In this document: positions 33,977 through 43,792 of the stretch, one piece after another
How the letters are laid out: each line of letters begins with the position of its first letter
How positions within the stretch are numbered: the first letter of the stretch is position 1
Position numbers and translations under genes: made by a program
Assembly (NCBI RefSeq): GCF_013408175.1
Contig: NZ_JACBYW010000009.1
Span: 1 to 64,000 of the forward strand
Direction of reading: 5' to 3'
DNA from: Actinopolyspora biskrensis
GTDB taxonomy: Bacteria > Actinomycetota > Actinomycetes > Mycobacteriales > Pseudonocardiaceae
DNA length: 64,000 nucleotides
The notes under the pieces: generated by a model
Told to the model about the DNA's origin: nothing
The model's database searches: none
Seen by the model: only the letters and a program-made list of their open reading frames with translations

Positions 33977-34756
33977 TCAGTCCGCTTCGGAGCGGAACGC
34001 GGTGGAGCTGTCCAACTGCCTGCCGATCGCTTCGGCGGCGGGGGCCAACGCCCGGACCAACTTGGCCACTTCCGCCTGCGCGGTCTGGACCACCAGCCCC
34101 AGCGAAGCCACGACATCACCGTCCTCGCGCACCGGAACGGCCACGGAACAGCTGCCGAACGTCATCTCCTCCGCGGTGCGGGCGAAGTCGCGCTGCCGCA
34201 CACCGGCCAGCTCACGCACGAGCCTTCCCGGTTCGGCGACCGTGTAAGGCGTGTACCGGACCAGCCCACGCGCGCAGTAGTCCTGCACCACCTCGCGCGG
34301 AGCGTGCGCCAGCAACACCTTGCCCACCCCCGTGGGGTGCAGCGGGAGACGGCCGCCGCTGCGCGAGAGGATCGGTATCGAACGGCGTCCGCTGAGCTTC
34401 TCCACGTAGACCGCTTCCGGGCCGTCCCGCACGGCGAGCTGCACGTTGGCGCCGGTCTGTTCGTGGAGCTGCTGCATGTAGGGCATGGCCGCGTTGCGCA
34501 GACCGGTGTGCACCGGGGCGAGCAGGCCGAGTTCCCACAGCCGCAGGCCGATCGTGTACCTGCCGTCGTTCTCGCGCCGCAGCGCGCCCCAGTTCTCCAG
34601 TTCGCCGACGAGCCGGTGCGCCGTGGCCAGCGGGACGTCGGCGCGTTGGGAGATCTCGGTCAGGGACAACCTCGGCGACTCGGCGTCGAAGGCGCCGAGC
34701 ACGCTGAACGCGCGGCCGGTCACCGTGCGACCGGACTCCCTGCTGTTGCCAGCCAT
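33977..34756 (-). CDS. IclR-family transcriptional regulator
   Basis: This 259-residue regulator has the winged-helix domain at residues about 10-65 (VLGAFDAESPRLSLTEISQR, PLATAHRLVGEL) and the IclR effector domain (MQQLHEQTGANVQLAVRDGP, HPTGVGKVLLA, GSCSVAVPVREDGDVVASLG). Such proteins usually control catabolic genes in response to an aromatic or organic acid. The ATG at 34756 follows GAGGTCCGGGGCG; a longer frame upstream is non-coding. No catabolic operon is adjacent, so the regulated genes lie elsewhere or are autoregulated. Confidence 0.93.
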   Translation of the reverse strand: MAGNSRESGRTVTGRAFSVLGAFDAESPRLSLTEISQRADVPLATAHRLVGELENWGALRRENDGRYTIGLRLWELGLLAPVHTGLRNAAMPYMQQLHEQTGANVQLAVRDGPEAVYVEKLSGRRSIPILSRSGGRLPLHPTGVGKVLLAHAPREVVQDYCARGLVRYTPYTVAEPGRLVRELAGVRQRDFARTAEEMTFGSCSVAVPVREDGDVVASLGLVVQTAQAEVAKLVRALAPAAEAIGRQLDSSTAFRSEAD

Positions 34757-35104
34757 CGCCCCGGACCTCTTCCCGCCGAACAAGTTCTCGCGGAGAGCAA
34801 GATACCTCCGCGAGGAGTGGCACCGCCCCCATTCGGAGCAAGCGCCCGCGTGGCTCGGGCGAGTACTCGCCCCCGGGCAAGCGGCGAAACCGCTCTCCGC
34901 CACCTACGCGACCGGCACGCGGGGCGGTGCCGACGGCGATCGTTCCGCTCACGGCGAAAACACCCGCACGCCGACCGCCCGTGGGGTCCGGCGCCGTAAC
35001 CGAGGCGGACCGGGGTGTGAGACGTGCGACTGCAACCGGCGCGGAGCTGACCCGCGGCCGGGGAGAGACCACCCACATCCGGCACGCGGGGCGAAACCGG
35101 TGGG
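34757..35104. other. Upstream region of IclR, no gene seen
   Basis: These 348 bases hold the IclR promoter side, repeat R6 and otherwise featureless GC-rich sequence up to the tRNA terminator. Confidence 0.4.
34842..34920 (-). repeat. Dispersed intergenic repeat R6 (partial)
   Basis: About 80 bases match the 18181-18260 part of R3 in the same orientation: shared words include GCCCGCG, TCGGGCGAG, GGGCAAGCG and GCGACCGGCAC with identical spacing. The other modules of the family are absent, so this is a separate module or a fragment. Confidence 0.6.
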
Positions 35105-35142
35105 GAAAACAAGAAGGGCCCCACCGAAGTGGGGCCCTTCTG
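35105..35142 (-). terminator. Rho-independent terminator of tRNA-Leu
   Basis: On the minus strand AGAAGGGCCCCAC and GTGGGGCCCTTCT form a perfect stem with a 4-base loop, followed by TGTTTTCC, about 75 bases beyond the tRNA 3' end. Confidence 0.88.
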
Positions 35143-35217
35143 GCTGCTTCTCGTCGTCCCTGCGGCCGACTCGCGACCGTGTCCCTCCTGAGAGGACGAA
35201 CACTCGTCGGCTCGTTG

Positions 35218-35301
35218 TGGGCGAGGGGGGATTTGAACCCCCACGTCCTTTCGGACACACGGACCTGAACCGTGCGCGTCTACCTGTTCCGCCACCCGCC
35301 C
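35218..35301 (-). tRNA. tRNA-Leu (anticodon CAG)
   Basis: The 84-base minus-strand molecule folds as a class II tRNA. The acceptor arm GGGCGGG pairs with CTCGCCC (one G-U), the anticodon stem CACGG/CCGTG encloses TTCAGGT with anticodon CAG, a long variable arm TGTCCGAAAGGACG follows, and the T-arm is GGGGG/CCCCC around TTCAAAT. CCA is not encoded. A tRNA-Leu beside fhaA is also the arrangement known in Mycobacterium. Confidence 0.96.
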
Positions 35302-35519
35302 GTGGGTGCTTGTTTTACTGTACAACACTCCGAACTCGGCCCCGAAACCGGGGGGTATTTTCGCCCGAAGGGACATCCTCGCCGAAGCGAGCCCGTACAA
35401 TCGAGCTGGAACCGCGTACCGTGATCGGCTCGACAAGAGTAACACGGCACGATCGGGAGGAACCGCACAGGGTCCTCCCCGGATGCGAACTAGTAGCTGT
35501 AACGACTCATCGCCCCGTA

Positions 35520-35560
35520 TACGATGGGTCGCAGGAGTCGAGAGTGTGGAGGGATTGCCG
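35520..35560 (+). promoter_or_regulatory. Candidate promoter and TTG start region of fhaA
   Basis: CGTATACGAT around 35516-35525 resembles a -10 element (TATACG) with TGTAAC about 16 bases upstream. GGAGGGA at 35548-35554 is six bases before TTG 35561, which decides the fhaA start. Confidence 0.45.
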
Positions 35561-37033
35561 TTGGGCCTCGTGCAGCGCTTCGAGCGCAGGCTCGAAGGCA
35601 TCGTCGGCAACAGTTTCGCGCGCGTGTTCGGCGGCAAGGTCGTTCCGCAGGAGGTGGCCCAGAGCCTCCAGCGGGAGGCCGAGCTGCAGGTTCGCGAACT
35701 CGCGGGCGGAAGGCTGCTCGCGTGCAACCACTACGCGGTGCAGCTGAGCCCTACCGATCACGAACGACTCATGGAGGACGAGAATCGGGTCACCGACCTT
35801 CTCGCCGACTGCGTTCAGGAGCATCTCACCGAGCAGCGGTGGGACACATATGGTGACGTCGTAGTCTCCCTGGAGCGCTCTGAGACGCTGCACACGGGAC
35901 AGTTTCGAATCAGTTCGTCCGTCGACCCCGACGTAAGCCGACGGCCGGCAACACCTCGTACCGCAGGAGACCGACCCATGAGCCAGCCACCAGGCCAATA
36001 TCCCCAGGGGGATCCGTACGGCCAGCAGGGGCAGTACGGCTACGACCAGGGCCAATACGGGCAAGACCCGAATTACGGCTACGGTCAGCCCGGCTACGAC
36101 CAGGGTTACGGCCAGCCCGGTGGCGCGTACCCGCAGTCCGGTGGCTTCCCCGACCAGGGTTACGGCCAGCCCGGCTATCCACCGCCGCCTCCCCCGGCCT
36201 ACGGTCAGCCCGGCTACGACCAGGGTTACGGCCAGCCCGGTGGCGGATACCCGCCGCAGCCCGGTGGCGCGTACCCGCAGTCCGGTGGCTTCCCCGACCA
36301 GGGTTACGGCCAGCAGCCGCCCGGCTACGGCCAGCAGCCCCCCGGTTACGACCAGGGCTACGGCCAGCCCGGCTACCCGCCGCCGCCTCCCCCGGCCTAC
36401 GGTCAGCCCGGCTACGACCAGGGTTACGGCCAGCCCGGTGGCGGATACCCGCAGTCCGGCGGCTTCCCCGACCAGGGTTACGGCCAGCAGCCGCCCGGCT
36501 ACGGCCAGCCACCGGGGTACGAGCAGGCATACGCCCAGCCGCCCGGCTACGGCCAGCCCGGTGGCGGATACCCGCCGCAGCCCGGTGGCGCGTACCCGCA
36601 GTCCGGCGGCTTCCCCGACCAGGGTTACGGCCAGCAGCCGCCCGGCTACGGCCAGCAGCCCCCCGGTTACGACCAGGGCTACGGCCAGCCCGGCTACCCG
36701 CCGCCGCCCGGTCCCGGCGGCTACCCCGACGCCGCGCCGAGGCAGTTGACCGCCACTCTTCAGCTCGACGACGGCTCGAACCGTTCGTACACCCTGCAGC
36801 AGGGCAGCAACGTGATCGGACGTGGGCAAGAGGGTCAGTTCCGGCTGCCGGACACCGGGGTCTCGCGCAAGCACATCGAGATCCAGTGGGACGGTCAGGC
36901 CGCTATGCTGGCCGACCTCGGTTCCACCAACGGAACCACGGTCAACGGCACCCCGGTGCAAACCTGGCAACTGGCGGATGGCGACGTCATCCGTGTCGGC
37001 CACTCGTCTTTGGTGTTCCGGGCACAAGGCTGA
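35561..37033 (+). CDS. fhaA: FHA-domain protein FhaA
   Basis: FhaA is a phosphothreonine-binding scaffold of the PknA/PknB network that helps regulate peptidoglycan synthesis. The 490-residue protein has the FhaA N-terminal domain ([38 protein letters not shown], residues 2-125), a roughly 250-residue Gln/Gly/Pro/Tyr-rich linker of repeated [11 protein letters not shown] and [14 protein letters not shown] units, and a C-terminal FHA domain ([38 protein letters not shown]). Gly-Arg, Ser and His-x-x-Ile of the phosphopeptide pocket are present. The family length is usually 430-530. It is the first gene of the conserved operon; TTG 35561 was chosen for its ribosome site and match to family N-termini. 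Confidence 0.95.
   Translation: MGLVQRFERRLEGIVGNSFARVFGGKVVPQEVAQSLQREAELQVRELAGGRLLACNHYAVQLSPTDHERLMEDENRVTDLLADCVQEHLTEQRWDTYGDVVVSLERSETLHTGQFRISSSVDPDVSRRPATPRTAGDRPMSQPPGQYPQGDPYGQQGQYGYDQGQYGQDPNYGYGQPGYDQGYGQPGGAYPQSGGFPDQGYGQPGYPPPPPPAYGQPGYDQGYGQPGGGYPPQPGGAYPQSGGFPDQGYGQQPPGYGQQPPGYDQGYGQPGYPPPPPPAYGQPGYDQGYGQPGGGYPQSGGFPDQGYGQQPPGYGQPPGYEQAYAQPPGYGQPGGGYPPQPGGAYPQSGGFPDQGYGQQPPGYGQQPPGYDQGYGQPGYPPPPGPGGYPDAAPRQLTATLQLDDGSNRSYTLQQGSNVIGRGQEGQFRLPDTGVSRKHIEIQWDGQAAMLADLGSTNGTTVNGTPVQTWQLADGDVIRVGHSSLVFRAQG
35990..36720 (+). repeat. Coding tandem repeats in fhaA
   Basis: About 730 bases consist of imperfect repeats of short GC-rich units encoding [15 protein letters not shown] and [14 protein letters not shown]. 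Several longer blocks (for example 36200-36370 and 36380-36680) are near duplicates, a signature of repeat expansion by slippage or unequal recombination. Confidence 0.85.
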
Positions 37034-37087
37034 CCCGGTCCGCGTGATCACGAGAGCCGACCGACGAGGTAGGAGCGTCACCGACAA

Positions 37088-37585
37088 GTGTCCGAGCTGG
37101 TGATTCAGCTGACCAGAGTGGGGTTTCTCGCCCTGCTCTGGTTGTTCGTACTGGCAGCGTTGCGCGTGGTTCGTTCCGACCTGCGGTCGGCCTCCGGATT
37201 GAAAATGCCCGTACCGGGCTCGAACAAGAGCTCGAACAAGGGCTCGGACAAGAAGGCGAAGGCCTCCGGCAAGCAGTCCCGCCCCAAGTCGAAATCGCCA
37301 CGCCAGCTGGTGGTCACCGAGGGGGCGTTGGCGGGAACCCGCATAACACTGGAAGGTCGCCCCATAATGATCGGCCGCGCCGACGACTCCACGCTCGTCC
37401 TCGACGACGACTACGCTTCGACGCGACACGCGAGACTGTCGCAGCGGGGCCAGGACTGGCACGTGGAAGACCTTGGCTCCACCAACGGAACGTACCTTGA
37501 TCGAGCGAAGGTCTCGGGGCCGACCAAGGTTCCGATCGGAGCTTCGATCCGAATCGGCAAAACGGTGATCGAGCTGCGCTCATGA
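37088..37585 (+). CDS. fhaB: FHA-domain protein FhaB (FipA)
   Basis: This 165-residue protein has an N-terminal membrane segment (VGFLALLWLFVLAALRVV, residues 11-28), a Lys/Ser-rich linker and a C-terminal FHA domain (IMIGRADDSTLVLDDDYAST, RHARLSQRG, GSTNGTYLD). FhaB binds Thr-phosphorylated partners of PknA/PknB and in mycobacteria associates with the divisome. It starts at GTG 37088, 54 bases after fhaA, and its TGA overlaps the pstP ATG (ATGA), so it is coupled to pstP. Confidence 0.95.
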   Translation: MSELVIQLTRVGFLALLWLFVLAALRVVRSDLRSASGLKMPVPGSNKSSNKGSDKKAKASGKQSRPKSKSPRQLVVTEGALAGTRITLEGRPIMIGRADDSTLVLDDDYASTRHARLSQRGQDWHVEDLGSTNGTYLDRAKVSGPTKVPIGASIRIGKTVIELRS

Positions 37586-39099
37586 CCCTCGTTCTTCACT
37601 ACGCAGCCCGCAGCGACCGCGGCCTGGTCCGTTCGAACAACCAGGACTCGGTCTACGCCGGCCCACGACTTCTCGCCCTCGCGGACGGCATGGGCGGCCA
37701 TGCCGCAGGCGAGGTGGCAAGCAAGGTCGTCATCGCGGCACTCGCGCCGCTCGACGACGACGAGCCGGGTGACGACCTGCTCGGACATCTGCACGACGCG
37801 ATGCTGTCCGGCAACAACGCCATCTCGGAACTCGTCGCCAGTGACCCGGACCTCGACGGGATGGGCACGACGCTGACCGCGATGCTGTTCGCGGGCAGCA
37901 AGCTCGGACTCATCCACATCGGGGACTCCAGGGCCTACCAGGTCAGAAACGACGAACTCTCCCAGATCACCCACGACGACACGTTCGTGCAGTCGCTGAT
38001 CGACGAGGGCAGGATCACCGAGGAAGAGGCGGCCAACCACCCGCAGCGGTCGCTGCTGCTGCGGGCGCTCACCGGGCACGAGGTCGAACCCAGCCTCGCC
38101 GTGCGGGAGGCGCGTGCCGGAGACCGCTATCTGCTGTGCTCCGACGGGCTCTCCAGCGTGGTCAGCGAGGAGACCATCACCGAGGCCCTGCGGATCAACG
38201 ATCCGCAGCAGTCGGCCGACCGGTTGATCGAACTCGCCCTCAAGGGCGGCGGTCCGGACAACGTCACCGTGATCGTCGCCGATGTGGTCGACGTCGACTT
38301 CGGCGACGACGCACCGATCGTCGCGGGAGCGGCCGGTTTCGGCGAGCAGGAGACCCAGCCGCAGCCCGACTCGGCCGCGGCCCGCGCTTCCGCCGCCACG
38401 CGCCCGCAACCGACCGAGCAGCGACAGACCAACGTCTCGGACGCCCCCGAATCACCACCGGACCCTCCGCGGCGCAGACGTTGGTTACGCGGACTGCTGG
38501 TCAGCTGCGGTGTGCTCGCGCTGCTGGCAGGCATGGTCTTCGCCGGGAGGTGGTGGGTGTTCAACCAGTTCTACGTCAGTACCGACGAGTCCGAGAACGT
38601 GTCGATCTTTCAGGGCGTGCAGGGCAGCGTGCTCGGGGTGAGCCTGCACCGCCGGGTCGAGGGCTCCTGCCCGCCCGGCGCCGCCGAGGGGTGCAGCTCC
38701 ATCGGGGTGAAGGACCTCAAGGAAGCCCAGCGCACCAACGTCGTCGACGGGATCACCCAGCTCAACAGCCTGGAGGACGCCCGCGAGACGATCCACCGGC
38801 TGCGGCTCACCGCCCTGCTGCCGCCCTGCGAGCAGAACGGCGGCGAGCAGAACGGCGGTGGCAGCGGCGACCGCACGGGGAACGACAACAACTCCGGCGG
38901 TGACGGAAGCAACGGCGGCGACCCCGACGCGTCGGACGCCCCGTCTACCTCCGAGCAGTCCGAGCAGTCGGAGGGTCCGAACAACCCCCAGCGGGGGCCG
39001 AGCGAGACCTCGGAAACGTCGAACGACTCGCAAACCGACGGCACACCGCTGCAATCCGAGGAGCAGGATCCGGGCGTCAACTGCCGGACGGTGAGTTGA
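37582..39099 (+). CDS. pstP: PP2C-type Ser/Thr phosphatase PstP
   Basis: PstP removes phosphates from PknA, PknB and their substrates. The cytosolic PP2C domain (residues 1-235) shows SDRGLVRSNNQDSVYAGPRL, LALADGMGGHAAGEVAS, MGTTLTAML, HIGDSRAYQV, LCSDGLSSV and GGPDNVTVIV, i.e. the metal-binding Asp set. A juxtamembrane Arg/Pro-rich stretch precedes one membrane helix (LRGLLVSCGVLALLAGMVFA, about 303-322). The extracellular domain ends in a low-complexity Asn/Gly/Ser/Glu tail. Length (505 aa) is close to the family norm. It overlaps fhaB by ATGA and rodA by TGATG. Confidence 0.96.
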   Translation: MTLVLHYAARSDRGLVRSNNQDSVYAGPRLLALADGMGGHAAGEVASKVVIAALAPLDDDEPGDDLLGHLHDAMLSGNNAISELVASDPDLDGMGTTLTAMLFAGSKLGLIHIGDSRAYQVRNDELSQITHDDTFVQSLIDEGRITEEEAANHPQRSLLLRALTGHEVEPSLAVREARAGDRYLLCSDGLSSVVSEETITEALRINDPQQSADRLIELALKGGGPDNVTVIVADVVDVDFGDDAPIVAGAAGFGEQETQPQPDSAAARASAATRPQPTEQRQTNVSDAPESPPDPPRRRRWLRGLLVSCGVLALLAGMVFAGRWWVFNQFYVSTDESENVSIFQGVQGSVLGVSLHRRVEGSCPPGAAEGCSSIGVKDLKEAQRTNVVDGITQLNSLEDARETIHRLRLTALLPPCEQNGGEQNGGGSGDRTGNDNNSGGDGSNGGDPDASDAPSTSEQSEQSEGPNNPQRGPSETSETSNDSQTDGTPLQSEEQDPGVNCRTVS

Positions 39100-40562
39100 T
39101 GGCGCGCACCGAGACCGATCCCGACAACCCGAGCACCTCGGGTTCGGGCGCCCAGGAGGCGACGAACCCGCCCAGAACACCGAACCGGCGCGGCATCGAG
39201 CTCGTCATGCTCGGCTTCGTCGCCGTGATCGTGACCTCCGCGCTGGCCCTGATCAGCATCAACCAGGAGTCCCAGCCCGGCACCCAGGTCCTCTACTACG
39301 GCCTCGCCTTCCTCGCCCTGTTCGGCCTGACACACCTGGCCGTTCGGCGCTGGGCCCCGTACGGGGACCCGCTGATCCTGCCACTGGTGGCCTTCCTCAA
39401 CGGGTTCGGGCTGGTGCTGATCCACCGCGTCGACATCGGCGACGCCGCCGCGGCGGAACGAGCCGGCGAAACGGCCAACGCCGCGGCCCCGTCGCAGGTG
39501 CTCTACACGGCCATCGGACTGGTGCTGTTCGTACTGCTAATCAAGATCGTCTCGGACCACCGCACCCTGGCCAAGTACGCCTACACCTGCGGGCTGGCCG
39601 GGCTGGTCGCGCTGGCGCTGCCCGCGGTACTGCCCGGTTTCATCGCGCCCACCAAGAACGGCGCGAAGCTGTGGATCAGCATCGGCTCGCTGTCCTTCCA
39701 GCCCGCCGAGTTCGCCAAGATACTGCTGCTCGTCTTCTTCGCCGCGTTCCTCGTCTCCAAGCGGGAGCTGTTCACCACGGCGGGCCGACGGTTCCTCGGC
39801 ATCGACTTCCCCAGGGCGCGGGACCTCGCCCCGGTGCTGGTCGCCTGGGCCGCCTCGATCGGGATCGTGGTCCTGGAACGCGACCTGGGGACCTCGCTGC
39901 TGTTCTTCGGCATCGTGCTGGTGATGATCTACATCGCCACCGAGCGCGCGGTGTGGATAGCGATCGGTCTTTCGCTGTTCGCCCTGGGCTGCGCGGTCGC
40001 CTACCCGCTGTTCGGGCACCTGCAGGAGCGCGTGGACGCCTGGCTGAACCCGTTGACCAGTGACAGCGGCTACCAGCTGCGCAAGGCGCTGTTCGGCATG
40101 GCCGAAGGCGGGATCGGCGGCTCCGGGCTCGGTGGTGGGAGACCGGCCATCGTCCCGTACGCCAAGAGCGACTTCATCCTCTCCACCGCCGCCGAGGAGC
40201 TCGGACTGCTGGGGCTGGCGGTCTTCCTGATGGTGTACCTGCTGCTGACCGCGCGCGGCCTGCGGGTGGCGCTGGCGGCGCGGGACTCGTTCGGCAAGCT
40301 GCTGGCCGGAGGGCTGTCCTTCGCGATCTCCTTCCAGGTCTTCGTGGTCGCCGGTGGCGTCACCGGGCTGATCCCGCTGACCGGGTTGACCACACCGTTC
40401 CTCGCCGCGGGCGGTTCCTCGCTCGTCGGCAACTACGTGCTGGTGGCCCTGCTGCTGCGGATCTCCGATTCCTCGAGGCGCCCCCAGCAGCCGAGCAGAC
40501 CGCAACCGAAGCAACCCCCGATCGCCGAGGCACATACCGAGTTGGTGGAGCGTCCACGATGA
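39099..40562 (+). CDS. rodA: RodA/FtsW-type peptidoglycan glycosyltransferase
   Basis: RodA is a SEDS-family polymerase that extends glycan strands from lipid II together with its partner PbpA. The 487-residue protein has about 12 membrane segments (starting at IELVMLGFVAVIVTSALALI), the SEDS hallmark GAKLWISIGSLSFQPAEFAK, LERDLGTSLLFFGIVLVMIY and a C-terminal LIPLTGLTTPFLAAGGSSL. The ATG overlaps the pstP stop (TGATG) and its own stop overlaps pbpA (ATGA). Hydrophilic tails at both ends are Pro/Gln-rich. Confidence 0.95.
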   Translation: MARTETDPDNPSTSGSGAQEATNPPRTPNRRGIELVMLGFVAVIVTSALALISINQESQPGTQVLYYGLAFLALFGLTHLAVRRWAPYGDPLILPLVAFLNGFGLVLIHRVDIGDAAAAERAGETANAAAPSQVLYTAIGLVLFVLLIKIVSDHRTLAKYAYTCGLAGLVALALPAVLPGFIAPTKNGAKLWISIGSLSFQPAEFAKILLLVFFAAFLVSKRELFTTAGRRFLGIDFPRARDLAPVLVAWAASIGIVVLERDLGTSLLFFGIVLVMIYIATERAVWIAIGLSLFALGCAVAYPLFGHLQERVDAWLNPLTSDSGYQLRKALFGMAEGGIGGSGLGGGRPAIVPYAKSDFILSTAAEELGLLGLAVFLMVYLLLTARGLRVALAARDSFGKLLAGGLSFAISFQVFVVAGGVTGLIPLTGLTTPFLAAGGSSLVGNYVLVALLLRISDSSRRPQQPSRPQPKQPPIAEAHTELVERPR

Positions 40563-42022
40563 ACAAGCCACTGCGTCGGGTGGCGATGGCCATGATGGCG
40601 ATGATCGTGCTGCTGCTGGCCAACGCCACCTATGTGCAGGTCATCCGCGCCGACGAACTTCGTTCGCAGTCCGGGAACCAGCGGACGCTGTACAAGGAGT
40701 ACTCCACGCCGCGCGGACAGCTGATCGCGGACGGCAAGCTGCTGGCCAGCTCCGAACCCACCGGTGAGGAACGGTTCAAGTACGAGCGCAAGTACGCGAA
40801 CGGCCCGGCCTTCGCCCCCGCAACCGGCTTCTACTCGTTCGTCTACGGGTCCAAGGGGGTCGAGCGGGCCGAGAACGAGGTGCTCAACGGCAACGCCGAC
40901 TCGCTGGCGTTCAACAGGCTGCAGGGCATGCTCACCGGCGAGGAGAAGAAGGGCGGCAACGTCGAGCTGACCCTGAACCCCGAGATGCAGCGCACCGCCT
41001 ACCAGCAGCTCGCGGGAGACGGTGTGCGCGGCTCGGTGGTGGCCCTGAACCCGCAGGACGGGTCGATACTGGCGATGGCCAACGCCCCGTCCTACGACCC
41101 GAACGAGTTCGCGGGCCAGTCGCGCAACAAGCAGGCGGAGGCCTGGAACGAGCTCAAGGACGCCCCCGGGGACCCGATGGTCAACCGGGCCACCTCGACG
41201 CTGTACCCGCCGGGGTCCACCTTCAAGCTGATCACGGCGGCCGCCGCGCTGGAGTCCGGCAAGTACGACTACGACACCCAGGTGACGGCGGCCCCCTCGA
41301 TCGACTTGCCCAAGAGCAACGCGACGCTGCCCAACTACGGCAACAACACCTGCGGGACGATGCCGACCGCACCGCTGTGGGAGGCCATGGCGCGTTCCTG
41401 CAACACGGCCTTCGCCGAGGTGGCCGGTGACGTCGGTGAGCAGAAGCTGCGCGAAGCCGCCCAGAGCTTCGGCTTCGGGGAGGACCTGAACGTTCCGATG
41501 AGCGTGGCCAACTCCTCGCTCGGTGAGATCAACGGTCCCGCACCGCTCTACCAGACCGGGATCGGTCAGCGCGACGTGCGCATGACACCGATGCAGAACG
41601 CGATGGTGGCCTCGGCGATCGCCAACGACGGCAAGCTGATGAAACCGCACCTGGTGGACAAGACGCTGGCCCCCGACATGTCCGTGCTCAACCGCACCGA
41701 GCCCGAGCAGCTGAGCCAGGCTGTGCCCGGCGACACCGCGCACACCCTCCGGGACATGATGGTCAAGGCCGAACAGCGCGCCGGCGACGAGGGGAAGATC
41801 AGCGGGGTGCAGATCGCGTCCAAGACGGGGACCGCCCAGCACGGCTCGGGCAAGGACCCCCACGGGTGGTACGTGGCCTTCGCTCCCGCGGAGAACCCGA
41901 AGATCGCGGTGGCCGCCGTCGTGGAGGACGGCGGGAACGTCGGGGCGAACGCGACCGGGAGCAAGATCGCCGCTCCGGTGGCGCGCGCCGTGATCCGCGC
42001 CGGTCTCCAGGGGGGTGGCTGA
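40559..42022 (+). CDS. pbpA: Class B penicillin-binding protein PbpA
   Basis: PbpA is the transpeptidase partner of RodA in lateral or septal wall growth. The 487-residue protein has a short cytosolic N-terminus, a membrane anchor (MAMMAMIVLLLANATYVQVI), the PBP dimerisation region and the transpeptidase domain. The active-site motifs are visible: STLYPPGSTFKLITAAAALE (S-x-x-K), ARSCNTAF (S-C-N for S-x-N) and SKTGTAQH (K-T-G). No PASTA domains are present, as usual for actinobacterial PbpA. The ATG overlaps the rodA stop, and pknA begins three bases after the stop. Confidence 0.95.
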   Translation: MNKPLRRVAMAMMAMIVLLLANATYVQVIRADELRSQSGNQRTLYKEYSTPRGQLIADGKLLASSEPTGEERFKYERKYANGPAFAPATGFYSFVYGSKGVERAENEVLNGNADSLAFNRLQGMLTGEEKKGGNVELTLNPEMQRTAYQQLAGDGVRGSVVALNPQDGSILAMANAPSYDPNEFAGQSRNKQAEAWNELKDAPGDPMVNRATSTLYPPGSTFKLITAAAALESGKYDYDTQVTAAPSIDLPKSNATLPNYGNNTCGTMPTAPLWEAMARSCNTAFAEVAGDVGEQKLREAAQSFGFGEDLNVPMSVANSSLGEINGPAPLYQTGIGQRDVRMTPMQNAMVASAIANDGKLMKPHLVDKTLAPDMSVLNRTEPEQLSQAVPGDTAHTLRDMMVKAEQRAGDEGKISGVQIASKTGTAQHGSGKDPHGWYVAFAPAENPKIAVAAVVEDGGNVGANATGSKIAAPVARAVIRAGLQGGG

Positions 42023-42025
42023 CGG

Positions 42026-43792
42026 GTGCCGAATTCCGGTCAAACGCTCGCCGAGCGCTATCGGCTCGCCCAGCGCATCGCGGTCGGTGGCATGGGTGAA
42101 GTCTGGCAGGCCGTCGATGTGCGGCTGGACCGGACGGTGGCCGTCAAGATACTCAAGCCGGAACTGTGCGGGGACGCGGAGTTCCTGCACCGGTTCCGCA
42201 CCGAGGCCCGCACCACTGCCTCGCTGAACCACCCCGGTATCGCGGCGGTGCACGACTACGGCGAGACCGCGGCCGTCCCGGACGGTCCCGAGGACACCGC
42301 CTACCTGGTCATGGAGCACGTCGAGGGCGAGCCGCTCGCGGCGATCCTGGCGAAGGAGGGGCGCATCGCCGCCGAGCACACCCTGGAGATGCTGGAGCAG
42401 GCGGGCAACGCCCTGCACGCCGCGCATCGGCGCGGCCTGGTGCATCGCGATGTGAAGCCGGGAAACATCCTGGTCACCCCCGACGGGACCGTCAAGCTGA
42501 CGGACTTCGGGATCGCCAAGGCCGCCGACGCGGCACCCGTCACCCGCTCGGGGATGGTCATGGGGACCGCGCACTACATCTCCCCCGAGCAGGCGCTGGG
42601 CAGCGAGGCCACCCCCTCCAGCGACGTTTACTCGCTGGCCGTGGTCGGATACGAATGCCTGCGGGGCCACCGCCCGTTCCTGTCCGACAACGCCGTGACC
42701 GTGGCGATGATGCACATCCGCGACATGGCGCCACCGCTGCCACCCGACGTGCCTCCCGGCACGCGTGCGCTGATCGAGGCCACCCTGGTCAAGGATCCGC
42801 GCGTGCGCTACGGCGAGGGCGGGGAGTTCGCCAACGCCGTGGCCAGTGTGCGCGCGGGCAGACCACTGCCCGCGCCACTCGCGTTGAACTCGCCGCAGCC
42901 CCCCGCCCCGGGGCCTGCCGGACCGGCGCAAGCCGCGCGACCCCAGCAGGTCACGCCGCAGCAGATCGCACCGCAGCAGCACGGCCAGCCGCAGCAACAG
43001 CAGCCCATGGCAGCGCCGCCCCCGCAGCACGGCGGCCAGCCCCAGACGGGAACGCAGCACCCGGCCATCAACCAGCAGCAGGGTGTGGGGTACCAGCAGA
43101 CGGGCAGGCACGTGTTCCCGAACGCTCCGGGAAGCGCACCGCCACCGGGGGGTGCGCCGTCCGGGCATCCGCACCCCGCGGGGGCACAGCCCTCGGGCAC
43201 GTTCCCACCCGGAGTCATCCCGCCGCAGACGGGGCCGGGCAACCCTCCGGCGGGGGGAAACCAATACGTACCGCCGATGAAGAAACACGGACCGGGGCGC
43301 GGAACGACTCTCTGGGTGGTGATCGTCGTAGTGGTGCTGCTGGTGCTCGCCTGCGGCGCGGCGGCCACGTTGGCCTACAACCACTACGCCTCACCGCCCG
43401 ACCACGGAGTCGACGACGAGGTCACGAGAACAGTGGCGCTTTCGGAAAGTGTTCGACAGGACACGACGGGTCGTGTGAGATTGGCCGATTTCGCTTCGCC
43501 GGGGGAGTTCAACACGAGCTCGTTGCGGCATCCTGAGGGGTGGCTCTCGCACGCTCCCACCTCGGCGATCAGCTCGCGGGGCTCCGCTCCGCACCGGAAG
43601 CAGCCGATCTCGTCGACCACCACGCACGCCGCGACGGGCACAGCCGTACGGGGTGAGGAACGGGAAGCCGGTACGTATGAAGTCGGGGGAACCGCGCACA
43701 GCGCCCAGACCTGGACCATATCGGCTGTCACAGGCTCTTGGGGCAATTTGATGGGACGCTCGTGGACACAGATCGGGACGACGCAGCGATGA
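42026..43792 (+). CDS. pknA: Ser/Thr kinase PknA, with long extracellular tail
   Basis: PknA phosphorylates cell-division and wall-synthesis proteins. The kinase domain (residues 10-275) has GGMGEVW, Lys41 in [18 protein letters not shown] (Asp142) and DFGIAK (Asp160). A 150-residue Gln/Pro/Gly linker leads to a membrane helix ([20 protein letters not shown]). About 135 residues follow outside the membrane, longer than the roughly 70 of mycobacterial PknA, and this tail (residues about 455-588) has no known domain and uses AGA, CGA, TTG and CTT codons more often than its neighbours. Its TGA overlaps the pknB ATG exactly (ATGA), which supports the full frame. GTG start, three bases from pbpA. 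Confidence 0.92.
   Translation: MPNSGQTLAERYRLAQRIAVGGMGEVWQAVDVRLDRTVAVKILKPELCGDAEFLHRFRTEARTTASLNHPGIAAVHDYGETAAVPDGPEDTAYLVMEHVEGEPLAAILAKEGRIAAEHTLEMLEQAGNALHAAHRRGLVHRDVKPGNILVTPDGTVKLTDFGIAKAADAAPVTRSGMVMGTAHYISPEQALGSEATPSSDVYSLAVVGYECLRGHRPFLSDNAVTVAMMHIRDMAPPLPPDVPPGTRALIEATLVKDPRVRYGEGGEFANAVASVRAGRPLPAPLALNSPQPPAPGPAGPAQAARPQQVTPQQIAPQQHGQPQQQQPMAAPPPQHGGQPQTGTQHPAINQQQGVGYQQTGRHVFPNAPGSAPPPGGAPSGHPHPAGAQPSGTFPPGVIPPQTGPGNPPAGGNQYVPPMKKHGPGRGTTLWVVIVVVVLLVLACGAAATLAYNHYASPPDHGVDDEVTRTVALSESVRQDTTGRVRLADFASPGEFNTSSLRHPEGWLSHAPTSAISSRGSAPHRKQPISSTTTHAATGTAVRGEEREAGTYEVGGTAHSAQTWTISAVTGSWGNLMGRSWTQIGTTQR

Noticed and set aside
35990-36720. Regular short repeats resembling a CRISPR array
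   Set aside because: The repeats lie in frame inside fhaA and encode a YGQPGG linker; there are no unique spacers.
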